NCBI GenBank assembly: GCA_900239685.1
Contig: OENT01000104.1
Span: 150,826 to 214,825 of the forward strand
Reading direction: 5' to 3'
Length of the DNA: 64,000 bases
DNA from: Rotaria macrura
Taxonomy: Eukaryota > Rotifera > Eurotatoria > Philodinida > Philodinidae
How positions within the stretch are numbered: position 1 is the first letter of the stretch; every line of letters begins with the position of its first letter. The notes beneath the pieces are model-generated. The model worked only from the letters and a program-made list of their open reading frames with translations. It did not search any database and was not told the DNA's origin. This document shows positions 48,843 to 60,970 of this stretch, piece by piece. Position numbers and translations under genes: made by a program.

Positions 48843-51175
48843 TTATGTATAACCAATAGGTTTTTTTCTATGATGTTGACTTATATCGCCGAGAGTTGGT
48901 ATCGATGTTTGTATTTCATTGGATGCTGATATCGTTTTCGATGTTGTTTCTTGTTCTTTAGCAATCTGATCTCGTTTTTTCTCCTCGTCAATTGTATCGT
49001 TTGAAGCATCTTCATCAATTAATTTGATATTCGGTTTCTCAAATGTATATAAGACTGGATCTGATGGTGGAAGCCATGTTGGTAATATTTTCGAGTGAAC
49101 ACGCCATTGACTGTACGGTAATGTAAGTACACGTTCAAAAACAATATATTCAAGTACATCTTTTGGTAATGTTTCATTACCAAACATCAAACGACCGAAA
49201 CGATCATAAATTGCACAAGTCTAAATATAAAGCAATATGAAAGGAGAGTGTCGGATAAGTTCATCAATTTTCGAAGAATCACTATTGAATTCACTCTCAA
49301 TAACATTGCCATATTAAAGAGATATTTTTCTAGATTACTGTAGTATTAAAAAGAATACGTCTTCTGTAACACGCATCTTTCTCGACACGTCGATTGAGAT
49401 CGACTGTTCTGGGGAAGTCTAGTAAAGATCTAACCGATACTTGCCGTTCTAATGTTTATTCGATTTTCAATTTTTAAGTAGGTTAGTTATCGTATGCTTA
49501 ATCAATTTAAGCAAGTACGTTTGATCGTACCTACGGCAACTGGATTCGAGTGAAGCATTTATATTTATGGGACATAGAAATTAGCTTAGAGTTTAATATG
49601 TCAGCAGTTGGCAACAGATCTACAACACTTCCCTAATGATTACTTGCTTTCATAATCGTTCGATGAGTATATGCGCGTCTTCAAGTATAATATAGTCTGT
49701 TAATTACAATCTTACTCTCTACACAGCTATCTATTTATCTGTCATGAGAATCATAGTGATCACACATGCATATATTTTGAATCTAATGTCATCAAAGAGA
49801 ACTGTTCCCCTTACGTATAATGACTATGCCGATTACTACTGTATACAATAAGAATGCAACCACATTCGATATCATCTATTTTTCAAATTAATTTTTAACA
49901 AAGAAAATGATAGTTGTTATTTTTTTAATTGATAGAAACATGTAATAATGTAATTAGTAGACATTGAAAATTCCCTAGTCATCTTGGAAATCTTTTCTGT
50001 CTTGATCAGGAACATATCAAGTCGATAGAAACTATCAGAGCTGATTAATCTCCACTGTTGAGACAAATTGCTGAAAACGAAATGTATATGTGTACGTGTA
50101 CGTGTACGGATTTTTTCGGGCTAATTATTCATTGTAAATATGTTGAATATTTACTTGTTTTGAATGCATGCGCACAGTTACTTGAGCCATCGTCATACCC
50201 TTGAGAATTTCTCCACTTTTCATCGAAACTACATAAGACGGTTCAATTTCGTCGACCCATTTCCAACGTAGAGTTTTATAGCGAAGACCACGACTCATTT
50301 GCTAAGAATTTAACAAAGAAAACACATCCAGTAAAAGATAAACATATGAGAAAAAACTCTTTATTTACCGCGAAAGATCCAGGCGTTACCAATTGAATGA
50401 GACGTTCCTCGTCACGACTTAAACAAATAACAGTCGTATTTAAGTTAAAGAACAACAAAAATTGTTGATATACTTCATTAATGCTTGATGTGCATCAATA
50501 TATTTTTGTTGAGCTATTTCAGCAAACAACAGCGGTTCAAAATCAGGTTCATATTTGCGAATTGAACTCGAATGTCTTCTTGTGTTGATATTCTTTTTTA
50601 GAGATGTATAAAATTGATTCAGTCTCTAAAATAATTATTCATTTGCATTGAAGTGTGTCTAGAAATTTGATGAATCTCACATCCTTTGACATCAGTGATG
50701 CTTTCCCATCTCCTTCCGGTGGTACATACGCTTCAAATGCTTCGGCTACAAAAGAAACAATACAATGTATTAAAACATAAATAACTTAAGATATTAAAAT
50801 AGAATCGAATGTTTACTTGACGCATCAATATATAGTGGTTTATATTCAGCACTACGAACAGGAGGAATGCCTTCACGTTTTAAATATTCTCTTTGTTCTT
50901 GTAATGTATACGAGCGTAATTTACGATCTTTCTGAAAATCTGGTAGATCAATCTAAAGTTAGAGATGATAATAAAACATGGGAATCATCGATTGATGAAC
51001 GTGTATGCACGCATATACTTACATCAAGAACTTTAGCGCGTCGAAATGGTCGCCATTTAGCTTTAGTGTGGTGGTTCGGTGTTTTAGTAAAATGTGTACG
51101 AATATTAATTAAAGTAATTATTAACTGGCGACTTTGTGTTGACACCAAATTTGATCGAAAGAGATTCAATGTCAT
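48843..51175 (-). CDS. MRPL45: mitochondrial large-subunit ribosomal protein mL45
   Basis: Seven exons: 51175-51023, 50931-50817, 50745-50681, 50625-50474, 50417-50369, 50301-50155, 49220-48843 (1059 nt, 352 aa). The N-terminus is basic with a hydrophobic stretch, a plausible mitochondrial presequence. Diagnostic segments: [102 protein letters not shown] and [15 protein letters not shown]. They match MRPL45, which carries a Tim44-like fold and sits near the mitoribosome exit tunnel, helping attach it to the inner membrane. The C-terminal tail (last 60 aa, charged, Ser/Thr/Glu-rich) is longer than usual. An acceptor cttctag lies 12 nt upstream of the ATG, implying a spliced or trans-spliced leader. 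Confidence 0.93.
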
Positions 51176-52162
51176 GATTAATTTAATCTAGAAGCAAAGA
51201 ATATTTATTAACAAGACAAAACATGTCTCAAATGGCTATTAATTTTAATCATGCAACGGACTTGTAAGCTAAGAGCTAGTGCTTAAGAGAATGAGAGAAC
51301 TTATTTTGACTCGGCAAAAGATGATGCATATTGAATAAGATTTCATCAGATCATCTTCAAAAATGATGTTCGGGCATGAAAATTGAATTCTTAGGAAGTT
51401 TTCAGTTCGATGCAATGATCTTTTGATGAAGTATACATCAAACGCAAGTCATAAATAACTAATTGATCATCTCAAAATGCCTTCTTATGTTCGATTCTGC
51501 ACAGTTTTGTTTTCTTTCTTGAAAGAAAATCTTAAGCTAAAAGAATTCGACGGAAGTCTTCTTTTTAATAGATCTTTTTTCAAATGGAACTAAGAGTCAC
51601 CAGCGTAATAGTAAAGCAAAGATTATACGCTGTGACACGAAAGAACAAGATAATGTTGAACATGTATTAACATTAAGAAACTTCAGTTACCAGACCAACT
51701 AATGTTTCATATTTATTTCAATTAAATATTGTACGTACTCAATCTAAAAAATCCATGTTACTTGAATGCTCCTCTGAGAAAAAACATGTTTTCTTCCTGG
51801 AATACTACAAACACAAGCTCAAAAATATTTTATTATTACTCTAAGGAATAATCTGCATGCTATCTACAATGAAATTTTTGAATCAGAAGTAATTCAAATT
51901 GTGATAGTGTATACATTTGTTCGATATATTTGTTCTACTGAGCAATTCATATTATCATAAACATACAAACAATGGGAGCAATGCTGGTATGAGAACTTTT
52001 TCATTCTAGTGAGAGAAACTTCGTGTTCCTGGTGTGTGCTCGGATTTATCTCATAGAATTCATTGAGAATAAAATCAAAAAGGCAATAAATAAAATTTGT
52101 TTTTTTTTAAACAATGATTAACATTTTTCCACTGCAAAAACAAAATAAATAATTAAAAAATA
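51176..52162. other. intergenic, nothing recognised
   Basis: AT-rich spacer between MRPL45 (5' side) and COMMD3 (3' side), both on the minus strand. It should hold the MRPL45 promoter. Confidence 0.5.
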
Positions 52163-52741
52163 TCATTTCTTTGTGTTTTGTTGGTATTGCATTTGATGAA
52201 GAACACTCTGTGCATCTTTCATTTTTTCTACAATTTCCTGTAAACTTTCTTGAGAACAACTAAATTGTATATGATCGATATTTGTCGTATATTTATCTCG
52301 TTTAATCCAATCAAGTACATATATTGGTTGAAGAAGTTTATCCGTATAATTTGTTTTTAATTGTAAATCTAATCGCCAGTTTATATTCAATAGACGATCA
52401 TGTTCTATCGATCTTTGTTTAAGATATAATTGAATAATTGGTAAGTTTTTATTATACTCTTGCAAATATTTATCTTGTCGACTTTTCATTTTAAATTGTA
52501 GATCATTAAATTTTGAACGGATAGATGTTTCATCAAAATCATATTTAACACATTCGAATGTAAATGTTAATATCGACGATACAAGGCGTTTATCAAACGA
52601 CGGCGATAAGTCAATACTTGAATCAGTTGATGTAAATAATGAAAAGATTTTTTCGATCAATTCTTCGTAGTTTTTGTCAGATAGATATGTTTGATTATTC
52701 AAACGACGTAAATCTTCTTCAATATCACTGTTCAATTCCAT
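52163..52741 (-). CDS. COMMD3: COMM domain-containing protein 3
   Basis: Single exon, 192 aa. The open frame extends 26 codons further upstream, but MELNSDIEEDLRRL at 52741 matches the family N-terminus and follows an acceptor. The N-terminal helical half is followed by the COMM domain (about 118-185): INWRLDLQLKTN, PIYVLDW, and IQFSCSQESLQEIVEKMKDA. The last segment is very close to the COMMD3 pattern ISFSCS..LQ.LV.KLKDA rather than to COMMD2, 4, 8 or 10. Family knowledge: COMMD proteins form the ten-subunit ring of the Commander complex, which recycles endosomal cargo. It lies 175 nt downstream of the GALT stop on the same strand, and a strong acceptor (cttttgttttag) is 29 nt before the ATG. 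It has no introns, unlike most neighbours. Confidence 0.88.
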   Translation of the reverse strand: MELNSDIEEDLRRLNNQTYLSDKNYEELIEKIFSLFTSTDSSIDLSPSFDKRLVSSILTFTFECVKYDFDETSIRSKFNDLQFKMKSRQDKYLQEYNKNLPIIQLYLKQRSIEHDRLLNINWRLDLQLKTNYTDKLLQPIYVLDWIKRDKYTTNIDHIQFSCSQESLQEIVEKMKDAQSVLHQMQYQQNTKK

Positions 52742-52770
52742 TTTTATGTAGAATAGAAAATTTATAAAAT

Positions 52771-52783
52771 CTAAAACAAAAGC
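52771..52783 (-). promoter_or_regulatory. candidate trans-splice acceptor upstream of COMMD3
   Basis: gcttttgttttag on the minus strand, AG at 52772-52771, lies between the GALT stop and the COMMD3 ATG. No donor of a 5'-UTR exon is obvious in the short intergenic space. Confidence 0.45.
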
Positions 52784-52916
52784 CGTATGAGAATTAGGTT
52801 TTAATGTTAACAAATGCAAAGGTTCTAACTATCATCTAAAATGAAAGATAAACATACGCGTGTATATTTGACTAAGATAAGAAAATTGCTGCTGCTTTAT
52901 ATTACTAAAGTTTTAT

Positions 52917-54714
<1,798 letters not shown>

Positions 54715-55432
54715 TCATTGAGCAGCGGTAGAACTATTGTCATCAGATGGAAAGAAAAATTGTTGTTTAGATGATGATGAATCCATTGAATTTTGTTGAA
54801 GATTTGTTGTTGCTGTTGTTGTTGTTCGTGGTAATACAACTGATAGTGGTTGAAGTGATGACGAATCATCTAGTGAACGATCACGTTGAAATTGATTTGT
54901 TGACTTTAGTTTTGAATTATTGATACCGAAATGTTTTGTTGCTGATGGAATAATTAATGTTGATGTTTGCATTGTCGGTATAACTGTTGAACGATTAAAA
55001 TTTGCTGGTAAGAGCAGAAATGATGATGACAATGTTGTTGACGCTGGAGATATAGGGGTGAATGTCAATGATGATGATGAACATGAAGAACTTGTTGGAC
55101 TTGGACACATACTTGGCGAATTAGGTGGAGGAAAGAAATCATTATCAACATGCTGTATAGGTTTAAAATGCCTATTATCATTACCAATCGCCGTTGATGA
55201 AGAAGAAGACGACGACGAAGAAGAAGAACACAACGATGGAGCAACAGATGAAAGAAGATGAAGTGATTGTTGCGTGGTAAGTAAATTTGTATTCGATTCA
55301 ATAAGACCAGATGACGATGGTGATTCACTGAAAGGTAAATAAATATGAAACAAAACTATTTGAATACAAAAGAAAACAAGACAAGGTCGTTTTTCCTTTC
55401 TAGTAATACCTTGATGAAACGAATGCAAGCAT
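54715..55432 (-). CDS. Ser/Thr-rich disordered protein, unknown function
   Basis: Two exons, 55432-55410 and 55327-54715, phase 2 on both sides (636 nt, 211 aa): MLAFVSS joined to SESPSSSGLIESN. The protein is low-complexity: a run of 11 Ser (about residue 40), Pro/Ser clusters (PPPNSPSMCPSP, ISPAST), a more complex stretch (SATKHFGINNSKLKST, FQRDRSLDDSSSLQPLSVVL) and a Gln/Ser tail. SPxx and RDRSLD look like phosphorylation sites. There is no transmembrane segment or fold I recognise. The first-exon assignment rests on a good donor, matching phase and an acceptor-like ttag 21 nt upstream of the ATG, but a different upstream exon remains possible. It resembles a nuclear or regulatory disordered protein only in composition. 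Confidence 0.55.
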
Positions 55433-56298
55433 GGTCAAATCCGACGACAGTCCTAAGGTTTGGAATATAGAACGACCTGACTAACTCTCGATAAGGTCTT
55501 TTTTCTCATTTCAGGAAAGAGAATTCTAGCAATAAAGTAACAGTTATTAATTAAAAATTTGAATCATGATGTGTCTATTATTGATGGTAATAACGAAACT
55601 TTTTTATTCTATCTACTATGGATTACATTACTTCATCATTAATATACTGAACATTTAGAGAAAGACAATATGGCTGTGTTTCATACATAGTAACGATATT
55701 CTATCAATATAAGACCATACGTTGTATTTCAATGATGCTTGTCATAATCTTTACGTGGTTAAGGTTGGAAAAAATTGTCATCCTTACTCTTCAATATATA
55801 TGTACTCAATTACGTTTTAAAGCAGCTCTCGAGTTCGATTTTTGCCATGATTGCAAAATAGATCGACTTTCACTAATATAAATCATCAGGTCTCAAACTC
55901 GAGACACTTTATTTCTTATGTTGTCATGTTTTTTAAAATTTATTACTTCGTTTGTTGTTTTTTGCAACAAAATGAAAATGAATACTCTTAACTGAAACAC
56001 TCTAGACGTAGAGAATATTCGTTTTCCACATGTACGAACCGTGAAATACCATGTATTTATATGGCATCACTAAAGTAAAGCGACGATTATTCTTTAACCA
56101 CATTTCAATCACTCGAAACTATATGTAATTTAGAATTTCTAAAAAGTATTCATCATTGAACTGTATGACGGGCATTTATTATGATATGTATCATGCCATT
56201 ACTTATTTTCTCGGTAAATTTTAGTAAAAACAAAATTCTATGTGATGCTATCACTTGGAAACAAAAAGCCGAACGGTTTTACAGTCTCAATCATGTAT

Positions 56299-56712
56299 GT
56301 CCATGGCGGCGCTGTCACCGCTGTCGCTATGGCGGGAGTGGTACTTATTTCAAAATCTCAATGCGGTAATAGGGTGACAGCGGCAGATTAGTTTTTTCAG
56401 CCGTCGCGGCGCAGCAGCGGGAGATTTTCAGTCGCGCTAAAAATCTTTAGACCCTTTAAAAAGAATGAATCTACTGTTTTTCGAAAGGACTTTTGCTATT
56501 TCTTATCTCTTTTTACATAAGTATTTCATCAAACAGGAATTATTAACTCTATATCATATATATTGCCTAGTTTTTGTGAAAAAGTAGATTTTTTATAATT
56601 TTTAATGCAGCGACAGCGGCTCTGTTTTTATACGTGGCGTCGCGGTGGCGGCGCGGGAGTTATTTTTCAAAAACCTCGGCTGCGCAGCAGTGGCAGATTG
56701 TCACTCGGGATG
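56299..56712. repeat. GC-rich repeated modules, possible transposon relic
   Basis: Two GC-rich blocks (about 56299-56450 and 56608-56712) flank an AT-rich middle. Both carry similar words in direct orientation: ggcgggagt..cttatttcaaaa and gcgcgggagttatttttcaaaa; gacagcggcagatt and gcagtggcagatt. This arrangement recalls the subterminal repeats of the hAT-like element at 33.7 kb, but the words differ and no terminal inverted repeat or target duplication could be defined. Confidence 0.4.
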
Positions 56713-57044
56713 AACATCTATGGTCTGAATTAAAATTAAATACTTAAACGAAAGCAGATCTATGAAAAAGATTCATCAGTCTCTCGGCAATCTATGAAAT
56801 ATAGTGCAAATCATAATATCATATACAACAATCAACACTCTGTCTTTGAAGAGATAAAACTAAGAAAAAAAGATATGAAGTCAACAATAAGTAACTGTTA
56901 AAAATGATCAGCAATTGCTTTTCGTAGATAGTTGTAATAGGGTAAAGATTTCTATTATTATGCAATTCATATACGGATAAATATCTGCTTTGAATAAATT
57001 TTTTACACGATACTATGAAATGTAATGACGACGAAATAGACTGT

Positions 57045-57254
57045 TTATTGACACTCTACACAAGTATGAAGAGATAGACAAACATTCTCTAGTTTAACTG
57101 GTTCCTCTGGAAAAATTTCCCAGTTTTTCAAGTAATCCATCGATCTGCACTGAAGAAAAAGTATATCGTGTAAATTCAAATAAGTTTTGAATCGTCGGAT
57201 ATTTAAATAAGAAAAACTAATTGTCGATTGGAATCCGCGCATTTCAACACTCAT
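57045..57254 (-). CDS. small hypothetical ORF (69 aa)
   Basis: ATG at 57254 opens a 69-codon frame. Its second half (CRSMDYLKNWEIFPEEPVKL..) follows an excellent acceptor (actttttcttcag at 57145) and looks more protein-like than the first half, so it could be a terminal exon. No partner exon or family was recognised; chance is possible. Confidence 0.2.
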   Translation of the reverse strand: MSVEMRGFQSTISFSYLNIRRFKTYLNLHDILFLQCRSMDYLKNWEIFPEEPVKLENVCLSLHTCVECQ

Positions 57255-57605
57255 TCATTAAAATCATTGACAAATGTCTCAACTCATGTCATCGTTTCTA
57301 TTCGAAAGTGCAATCGTGGTACAGCTATGTGTTATTATTTAAGAAATTACCCTTAAAGAATGTTGAATATCCTTTGATTTAATAGACATCGAACAATTGT
57401 CATCTACTCTTCATATTACTTGGCTTAGCGCATCGTAAAATTATGAATACGTACGGAGAATTAGTTGATCCAAATAGTGATTCATTATCACTTCCTATTC
57501 TTGATTTTTTACCATTTACACCAGTTGTTGTTGAGTCCTCAGCTTCTAGATAGAACATAGAAAATCAATTCACCACATTAAGAAAACTTTGAATGTCACA
57601 TTCAA

Positions 57606-59662
57606 CTAACGTTTTCGTTTTAGACTAGGTGGAAAAGATGTGAGTTTAGTTGATGAATTGTTACTACTCGTATTCGTCACCATTCCGATAGGACTTTGTG
57701 AACGACTAGGTGGAGATGCTAAATAACATTGAAACGGCGCAACCTGCTGTTGAAGTGCCGGGCTATAACATTGCTAAAACAAGAGCAAGAGACGAAAATA
57801 GCTGAAACTTCCTCTTGATGCTTGTCGATGCGAAACATACTCGTTGATTACTAACAACAGCACAGGTTCGAGCAGGAGTTGATGGACTTGGCGAAGATGA
57901 GTAACAAAGATTAGATGAATCTGAGCTATTTATTGATGACCGACGGCTGTCTATTGAATGACTTGGTTGTTGTGGCTGTTGTTCATCCTGGAAAATCATA
58001 TATTTCAAATGTATTCTTATTAAGAATTATTCTTTATTTGAACTTACTCCAACTGCTAAATCAGTAAACGATATCGACATTTTGAGATTATCATGTAAAT
58101 CACTAAAAATAAAATAATTGTAAATTCCACTGAATTCTGTTCTATCAGTGTAACCATACCGTTCTTGGGAAACTTCATCGACTATTGGATTTGCAAGTTC
58201 ATTTTTCATAATATGAGCAAAACGACTGAGACGAGATTGATGCGAACTCTAAATAAGTATTCAAAAACCAACAAAATTTAAGACAAATTGTTTTTTTTTG
58301 CTGTTTTTCATTGACTATTTTTATTTTACGTTAACACAATATTACATTTGAGATCTCTTAGATTTTCAGTTTCAATTGAAATACGTCTGATAAACAAAAT
58401 ATTGACCAACTAGTGACTCCATAAGACGATGCTAATATTTTATTTCCTAGCTAAGTCAAACAACTGTGTTTTCAAGAAAAAAAGCACCTCAATCATCAAT
58501 TACATTGATAGACATTAAAATCAAATCGAAAAAAAAATGTATGCATTCAAATTTACTGGGATAAACATTAGACTTCAGTAGTATAATTAAAAGGTCTACA
58601 TTCTTTTAACATATATACTGAATAAGTTTGATTTGCTGTCATGGAATTTTTTCTCTTCTTGAACCAGTACGAGTACACGAAATATGATTTATTTCAGTCA
58701 TTGAAATCTTTCTTCACATTTATCTATTCAAGGTTTTAAAAATGTGTTGACGCTCTCTGCTTGTTGCGGCTGCTAGGAACTCACGTCAATGCAAATTATA
58801 ATTGTCGTATTCTTCAGGAGATTACATCGCCGTACGACGGATACTGATAGTCTTCTCTTTCATGACAACTAATGAAATAGGTGTTCTGTTAAATTATATC
58901 TCTACAAATATTGATGTTCGATTGTGTTTCCGTTCAACGCTCCAACGTACAGTCGAACCACTGAGTCATGTTTACAACTAAAAGCAGCAGCAGTAGCCAA
59001 CATATTGATTGTTAGTGTTTGAAATTTTTCAAAGACTTCGAAAAGAAAAACTTTTCTCCAGTTCAAGAAATATTTGAAAAAAGAAGACATATGGAAGTTT
59101 ACCTGACATATTACTAATAACAGAACACAGGATGATATCGCTGAGAAACGAATCTCACGTTTGAGAAAATCTTCACTAATAACTGCCTAGTTCTGAGTGA
59201 CACCGGAGATTAACATATGAAAATTTCATGGCACTCGAAGCAGATATTAAGTACGCTTGAAGATTAACTTATATCGCTGGCTAAGTTTTCTCTAACTATT
59301 CACAAGCATTGTTCACTTGATCGACTCACATCTGGCATTTGCAGCTCAAATTTTGACTTAGTAACGGATTTTTGAATCATTCTCTGTGGTATAACAAGCA
59401 GTAGGATGAAGTTAAACTTACGAATGATGAGCTGTGTCTACGTAATTTGGCATCATAAAAGTCGGCATCATCAAATTGCATATCATTGCTATAAAAAAAA
59501 TAGTCATTCATAATTCAAAAAGACAACAAGTTAAAGTCTATTGTACACATACTCAGTAGTAGCAACAAGAAGAGGAAGAGCAGGAGAACTATTCGATCGC
59601 TTAATCGATAAATCGAATATATGTGTACGAAACGATGGCGTATCATCTTCTTCTTCATCCAT
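57606..59662 (-). CDS. PABIR1: PABIR/FAM122-family PP2A-B55 regulator
   Basis: Six exons agreeing in phase: 59662-59553, 59488-59422, 58248-58160, 58102-58048, 57987-57841, 57773-57606 (636 nt, 211 aa). Order of diagnostic pieces: LSIKRSNSSPAL (family LRRSNSAP), KLRRHSSSF (family ARRNSTTF), SSHQSRLSRFAHIMKNE (family SSRLHQIKQEE helix), SSPSPSTPARTC, QCYSPALQ (family KQCFSPSLQ), SRSQSPI and a terminal LKRKR (family PLKRKC). This succession is the FAM122 signature. Known members inhibit PP2A-B55 through the SLiM and helix around SRLHQIK and thereby influence G2/M entry. It starts 67 nt after the ELP4 stop on the same strand, with an acceptor (ttattctag) 29 nt before its ATG. The large intron (59421-58249) is unexplained. 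Which vertebrate paralogue it matches cannot be said. Confidence 0.82.
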
Positions 59663-59690
59663 GAGAAGATAGGAAAAAGAAATTTTCAAT

Positions 59691-59700
59691 CTAGAATAAA
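59691..59700 (-). promoter_or_regulatory. candidate trans-splice acceptor upstream of PABIR
   Basis: tttattctag on the minus strand (AG at 59692-59691) lies only 38 nt beyond the ELP4 stop and 29 nt before the PABIR ATG, preceded by a pyrimidine-rich tttctgttttcg tract. Confidence 0.5.
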
Positions 59701-59729
59701 TATAACGAAAACAGAAATTTATAACGTCT

Positions 59730-60764
59730 TCAAAAATCCAAATGTGTCGATGATCCACAAGACATTGTTTTATTCTTGTCATCTCGACTGGCATCCTGAC
59801 TAAGATCGGGTGGTATAGAATATTTTTCAAAAATAAGATTCTTTCTATGTTTTATTAATTTTATTCCAATATCCCATGTATCAGGAATATATGGTTGAAT
59901 CGTATTTAATTTGGGTAATTTGATCAATTGACAAAAACCGACGTAATCACTATGAATTATATTTGATAATTTCAATTCAAAGACAACATCTGCTAATGTT
60001 TCGAATAATTTCGATTGTTCATTCAATGTTATTATACATGTTGCTAATGATGTACGTAATAGTATTCGCAGATAATACAGAAATGAAAACAACTCATCAA
60101 AATGAGATTGACTTTCATGATCGAATAGCGACGATGATAATGATTGAATACCTATACGAAGAATACGCTTATCGACCTGGTGTGATGAATAATCTGTCGT
60201 CAGAAGTTTATGTATAGATTTCAATAGAAAATTTCGATAAGATGTTGACATTTTTGATTTTATATAATCATTCCATGTTAGTTTATGAATTTTAATTTGT
60301 TCCATTAATTCATTTGCTATAGATTTCGTATTTTGTAAATCATAATGAGTTGTCGATAATGATGATGATGATGATGATGAAGGAAGAGTTGAAAGATTCT
60401 CATAACGCCATGCTATTTTCATTTTGTCATTTTCATCAGTAGAGGTTTGATCGGAGGATGTAGGTTCTTCTTTTGTTGGTAAATTTTCTGCTGGATCATT
60501 GCGTAAGGCTGCGATACATAAGTCATGTTTATTGTAAACACCTTCAGATAAATAGCAACGTAAAATGGAATCAGATAAATTTGAATGTTTATCTTCATAG
60601 ATGAGTACAAGTGAACCGATAGGTAAACCATCACCAATAAACGTGTCCAGGGATGAAATACCAGACGATGTTAATAATAATGTTCCATTGGAATTTAATC
60701 GTGTACCTGATGGTAGACGTGTACTTGCTGTTGATAAAATTTTTTTTTTAAATGTAATTGACAT
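59730..60764 (-). CDS. ELP4: Elongator complex protein 4
   Basis: Single uninterrupted exon, 344 aa, from the first ATG of the frame (MSITFKKKILS). Recognised by SGISSLDTFIGDGLPIGSLV (family LPALDQLLGGGLAVGTV, the RecA-like nucleotide-binding region with degenerate P-loop), LRCYLSEGVYNKHDLCIAA, DPAENLP, KMKIAWRYENL, RILRIGIQSLSSSLF, YYLRILLRTSLATCIIT and the C-terminal PPDLSQDASR..HLDF. This is the PAXNEB fold; Elp4 joins Elp5 and Elp6 in the hexameric ring of Elongator that supports tRNA wobble-uridine modification. A short poly-Ser tract (TCATCA repeat at about 60361-60380) interrupts a variable loop. The lack of introns is unusual among its neighbours. Its 5' end faces EIF2A with 206 bp between start codons. 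Confidence 0.95.
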   Translation of the reverse strand: MSITFKKKILSTASTRLPSGTRLNSNGTLLLTSSGISSLDTFIGDGLPIGSLVLIYEDKHSNLSDSILRCYLSEGVYNKHDLCIAALRNDPAENLPTKEEPTSSDQTSTDENDKMKIAWRYENLSTLPSSSSSSSLSTTHYDLQNTKSIANELMEQIKIHKLTWNDYIKSKMSTSYRNFLLKSIHKLLTTDYSSHQVDKRILRIGIQSLSSSLFDHESQSHFDELFSFLYYLRILLRTSLATCIITLNEQSKLFETLADVVFELKLSNIIHSDYVGFCQLIKLPKLNTIQPYIPDTWDIGIKLIKHRKNLIFEKYSIPPDLSQDASRDDKNKTMSCGSSTHLDF

Positions 60765-60970
60765 CGTTAAACAAAAAGAATGGAGCAAGAAATACAAGTA
60801 TCAGAGTGTGTAGTGTACGCGTGTCTGTTATGTTTATTTTTAAAACTGATCGTTATTTTATTTTTCATTGGTTGCAAATGTACATAGATGTCGTTAGTTT
60901 GATGAAACAAAACAAAAGAAACATATATTTATTTATTTGATAGAAATTCAACAGAGTAGAACAGTTTCGG
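60765..60970. promoter_or_regulatory. putative bidirectional promoter of ELP4 and EIF2A
   Basis: 206 bp separate the divergent start codons, so both promoters must lie here or overlap the first exons. An acceptor-like tatttgatag (AG 60942-60943) precedes the EIF2A ATG by 27 nt. Confidence 0.5.

Larger units (their letters stand above)
55433..57605. other. intergenic, contains GC-rich repeat cluster and a small ORF
   Basis: Apart from the GC-rich modules (56299-56712) and a 69-codon minus-strand frame (57254-57045), nothing is recognised. Confidence 0.45.

Noticed and set aside
50089..50109. gtgtac repeat near the MRPL45 intron considered as telomere-like sequence
   Set aside because: Only three units; a trivial microsatellite.
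54920..55261. 113-codon plus-strand Asp/Glu-rich frame
   Set aside because: It is the antisense shadow of the poly-Ser coding region of the minus-strand gene.
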